A DNA stretch of 64,000 nucleotides. It comes from DASRDS01 sp035570055. GTDB lineage: Bacteria; Gemmatimonadota; Gemmatimonadetes; Gemmatimonadales; Gemmatimonadaceae. Location of the stretch: assembly GCA_035570055.1 (NCBI GenBank), contig DATMLM010000060.1, positions 51,922 to 115,921 on the forward strand, written 5' to 3'. This document shows positions 60,597 to 64,000 of the stretch, in pieces; the stretch's first letter is position 1; every line of letters starts with the position of its first letter. The notes beneath the pieces were generated by a model. It saw only the letters and a list, made by a program, of their open reading frames with translations. It made no database searches and was not told the DNA's origin. Made by a program: the position numbers and the translations under genes.

Positions 60597-62164
60597 GTTT
60601 CCGCGCGCGGCTCTTCATCGCATTCGGGCTGATCGCGCTCGTGCCGCTGATCGGGCTCGCGATCGGCGTGCGGCGCGAGATGGACCAGCGGCTCACCGCA
60701 CAATATCGCTCGCGTGTCGCGGCGCTGACGGCGGTCACGCGCACGGATCTCTCGCAGACCAGCGCGGCGGTCGGCGATCGGCTCGCGTCGTTGCGCGACG
60801 CAGTGCCCGATGACGAGCGCCTGCGCGCGGCACTGCGCGACCCCAGCGAGCGCGCGTACCTGCTCGATTACGCCGCTCAGGCGATGCGGATGACCGGGCT
60901 CGACATGCTCCAGTTGCAGGACGAGCACGGACGGATCCTGAGCTCCGGGCATTTTCGCAACGAGTACGACCGGCTCGACCCGGCGCTGCCACGCCTGTTG
61001 GCTGGAGGCGCGGCGCTCGTCCACGCGCGCACACCCGACGGCCCACGGCTCGTGCTGGCCCGTGCTGACAGCACGCGCGTCGGCGATCGCCGCGTCACGC
61101 TGGTCGGTGGCATCGCCGTCGACTCGGCGTTTCTCGGGCGGCTCCGCACGGACAGCACGCTGACCGTGTCGCTGCTCCTGCCAGGTGACTCGGCGCTCGA
61201 TGACGTCGTCGCTGAGATCCCCTTCCCGTTTGTTGCGGCTGATTCGCTGGGGAAAGCGCTATTCGTCATCGCGCATCCAACTACCGACTTGACGGCACTG
61301 CGGCACAGCGTCGACCGCTGGTTCGCGGCCGCCGTTGCGCTGGTGGCGATTGCCGCGACGCTGGGGGCGGTCGCGCTCGCGGCCCGCATCGGGCAACCGT
61401 TGGCGGCGCTCGCGGCCGAAACGGAGCGGCTGGATCTCGATCGGCTCGACGTCCACTTCGCGACAAATCGGAACGACGAGATCGGCACGCTGAGCCGCGT
61501 GCTCGGCGCGCTCGTGCGCAGGTTGCGATCGAGCGCCGTGCGGTTGCGAGAGGCCGAGCGGCGGGCGACGGTCGGGGATCTGTCCCGGCAGGTGACGCAC
61601 GACATCAAGAATGGCCTGGCGCCCCTCAGACATGTGCTCAGGCACTTCGACCAGGTCGCCCGCGAGGATCCGGGCGCGCTCGCGCCGGTGTTCGCCGAGC
61701 GGCGCGCCACGCTCGATGCCAGCGTGGCGTATCTCGATGCGCTCGCGCGCAATTATGCGTTGCTGACGCCGCGCGCCGAGCCCCAGCGAATCGACGTCAA
61801 CGCCATCGCGCGATCCGTCGTCGTGCCGGACGGCATCACCCTCAGGCTGGCGCTCGATCCCGCTATGCCGCAGATCACAGCCGACCCCGTGGGTATGCGG
61901 CGCATTATCGAAAACATCGCGACGAACGCGGTCAACGCCATGGGCCAGGGAGGGACGTTGACGATCACGACGACCGCCACTGGACAGCTCACGATCGAGG
62001 ATACCGGGAGCGGCATGACCGAGGAGCAGCTCGCGCAGGCGTTCGAAGGGCCCGGGCTCGGGCTGTCCATCGTGCGACGACTCGTCACCGACCTCGCGGC
62101 AACCCTGACGGTCGACACGGCGCCGGGCCGCGGCACTCGCGTCGCGGTCACGTTTCACTTATAA
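60593..62164 (+). CDS. Membrane histidine kinase with periplasmic sensor and HAMP
   Basis: 523 residues. Two helices (FIAFGLIALVPLIGLAIGV and AAAVALVAIAATLGAVALAA) frame a periplasmic domain of about 210 residues. A HAMP linker (RIGQPLAALAAETERLDLDRLD) precedes the H-box QVTHDIKNGLAPLRHVLRHF, which is of the NtrB-like HD-[IL]-[KR]-N type, and an ATPase with NIATNAVNAM, EDTGSGM and GPGLGLSIVRRL. It is the partner of the NtrC-type regulator ten bases downstream. Confidence 0.92.
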   Translation: MSFRARLFIAFGLIALVPLIGLAIGVRREMDQRLTAQYRSRVAALTAVTRTDLSQTSAAVGDRLASLRDAVPDDERLRAALRDPSERAYLLDYAAQAMRMTGLDMLQLQDEHGRILSSGHFRNEYDRLDPALPRLLAGGAALVHARTPDGPRLVLARADSTRVGDRRVTLVGGIAVDSAFLGRLRTDSTLTVSLLLPGDSALDDVVAEIPFPFVAADSLGKALFVIAHPTTDLTALRHSVDRWFAAAVALVAIAATLGAVALAARIGQPLAALAAETERLDLDRLDVHFATNRNDEIGTLSRVLGALVRRLRSSAVRLREAERRATVGDLSRQVTHDIKNGLAPLRHVLRHFDQVAREDPGALAPVFAERRATLDASVAYLDALARNYALLTPRAEPQRIDVNAIARSVVVPDGITLRLALDPAMPQITADPVGMRRIIENIATNAVNAMGQGGTLTITTTATGQLTIEDTGSGMTEEQLAQAFEGPGLGLSIVRRLVTDLAATLTVDTAPGRGTRVAVTFHL

Positions 62165-62174
62165 CTCCGCACCC

Positions 62175-63527
<1,353 letters not shown>

Positions 63528-63724
63528 AGCCGCGCTGAGTACACATGGACACACGGCCGCTTCGCGGCACGTGTCCATGCGAACACGATGCGGCACACGG
63601 GCGAACCGGGCAACCGGCGCAAGTTCAGGCAAGGCGGCGCTTTACGCGGACGCGAAGCGCCGCGTAATTCGTGGTCGCGCGATTGCCTTGGGTGGGGGCA
63701 CAACCCCAACCCGAGGTCCTCTCT
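63528..63724. repeat. Intergenic region with two strong hairpins
   Basis: 197 bases without a gene. Hairpin one: CATGGACAC (63544-63552) pairs with GTGTCCATG (63571-63579), with an inner GCCGC-TTC-GCGGC stem (63556-63568). Hairpin two: GCGGCGCTT (63634-63642) pairs with AAGCGCCGC (63655-63663). The first lies just after the regulator's stop and may terminate transcription, although no T-run follows. The GGCGCTT/AAGCGCC arms recur in the palindromic element at 19501-19633. Confidence 0.5.
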
Positions 63725-64000
63725 ATGTACCGCGCCACGATCGCAGCACTCGCCCTCTCCGTCGCAGCTTGCGGCGGCCACGAAAAGCACCAACAGGTCT
63801 CAGCCGGTGAGCCGGTGACCACTCCTAAGGTCGAGGCCACCATCCCCACACCTCCCGTGATTCCGGAGAACATCTCGTACACCACGGCAGAATCGGCGTA
63901 CACCGCGCACCGGTACTCCGACGCGGTGGGAATGTTCGATGTCTACACGAAGCACCGCCCCGACAATGCCTGGGGCTACTATATGCTCGGGCTCTCGTCC
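63725..64000 (+). CDS. Start of a TPR-like lipoprotein (cut by the window edge)
   Basis: The frame is open to the right edge. It begins with the lipoprotein signal MYRATIAALALSVAAC and a Pro/Thr-rich spacer. A helical hairpin SAYTAHRYSDAVGMFDVYTKHRPDNAWGYYMLGLSS follows, which is the consensus of a tetratricopeptide repeat. The rest lies outside the window, so its function cannot be judged. Confidence 0.75.
   Translation, partial: MYRATIAALALSVAACGGHEKHQQVSAGEPVTTPKVEATIPTPPVIPENISYTTAESAYTAHRYSDAVGMFDVYTKHRPDNAWGYYMLGLSS

Overview
The window is gene-dense, high-GC DNA from a Gram-negative bacterium. It has outer-membrane proteins (a TonB-dependent receptor, an OprB-like porin, a BamA/TamA-like barrel), lipoprotein signals, and a penicillin-binding protein 1C / alpha-2-macroglobulin pair. 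The gene mix (ADOP-type permeases, DinB and DUF1569 proteins, M14 peptidase, OMPs with carboxypeptidase-regulatory domains) fits soil Gemmatimonadota best, with Acidobacteriota as the alternative. There is no rRNA, tRNA, CRISPR array or clear transposase, so the taxon is an inference.

Layout. 1-985: partial unknown gene and a sensorless histidine kinase. 1076-5788: an NAD-type formate dehydrogenase operon. Its catalytic subunit has an in-frame TGA exactly at the molybdenum-ligand position, followed by a hairpin with the same apical loop and spacing as the E. coli fdhF SECIS, so it is almost certainly a selenoprotein. The alpha subunit is also split and permuted: its N-terminal iron-sulfur half is encoded at the end of the operon. 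5833-13050: nitrilase-like protein, a kinase-M23-aminotransferase fusion, a FecR-like lipoprotein, nitroreductase-like, DUF1569, beta-propeller and DinB genes. 13167-19450: ADOP permease, beta-CASP hydrolase, MgtA. 19501-19633: a palindromic element with an integron attC-like core. 19648-25974: phosphoribosyltransferase, porin, small acetyltransferase, TauE/DUF1634 exporter pair, M20 amidohydrolase, quinone oxidoreductase. 26001-32237: decayed alpha/beta hydrolase, M14 peptidase, TonB receptor. 32450-41617: metallophosphoesterase with a histone-like tail, then pbpC and alpha-2-macroglobulin. 41682-49371: ArsR/AHSA1 pair, MBL hydrolase, barrel protein, phosphoesterase, serpin, ABC exporter. 49428-54382: one overlapping operon of a MacA/MacB-type exporter followed by an ECF sigma factor, a small membrane protein and a metal-sensor-like protein (CnrYXH-like order). 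54376-54633: a 52-residue membrane protein with a CRP/FNR-type palindrome upstream. 54627-59852: a compact carrier-protein biosynthetic cluster (carbamoyltransferase, luciferase-like monooxygenase, acyl carrier protein, adenylating ligase, acyltransferase). 59862-63527: lipoprotein, histidine kinase and NtrC-type regulator. 63725 to the end: start of a TPR lipoprotein.

Genes are packed into operons with 1-17 base overlaps, often ATGA or GTGA, and many convergent pairs overlap by a few bases. Several operon-leading genes have a TANNNT box 5-8 bases before the start codon and no Shine-Dalgarno sequence, which suggests frequent leaderless transcription. The strongest candidates for new biology are the split selenocysteine formate dehydrogenase, the carrier-protein cluster, and the exporter/ECF-sigma operon.
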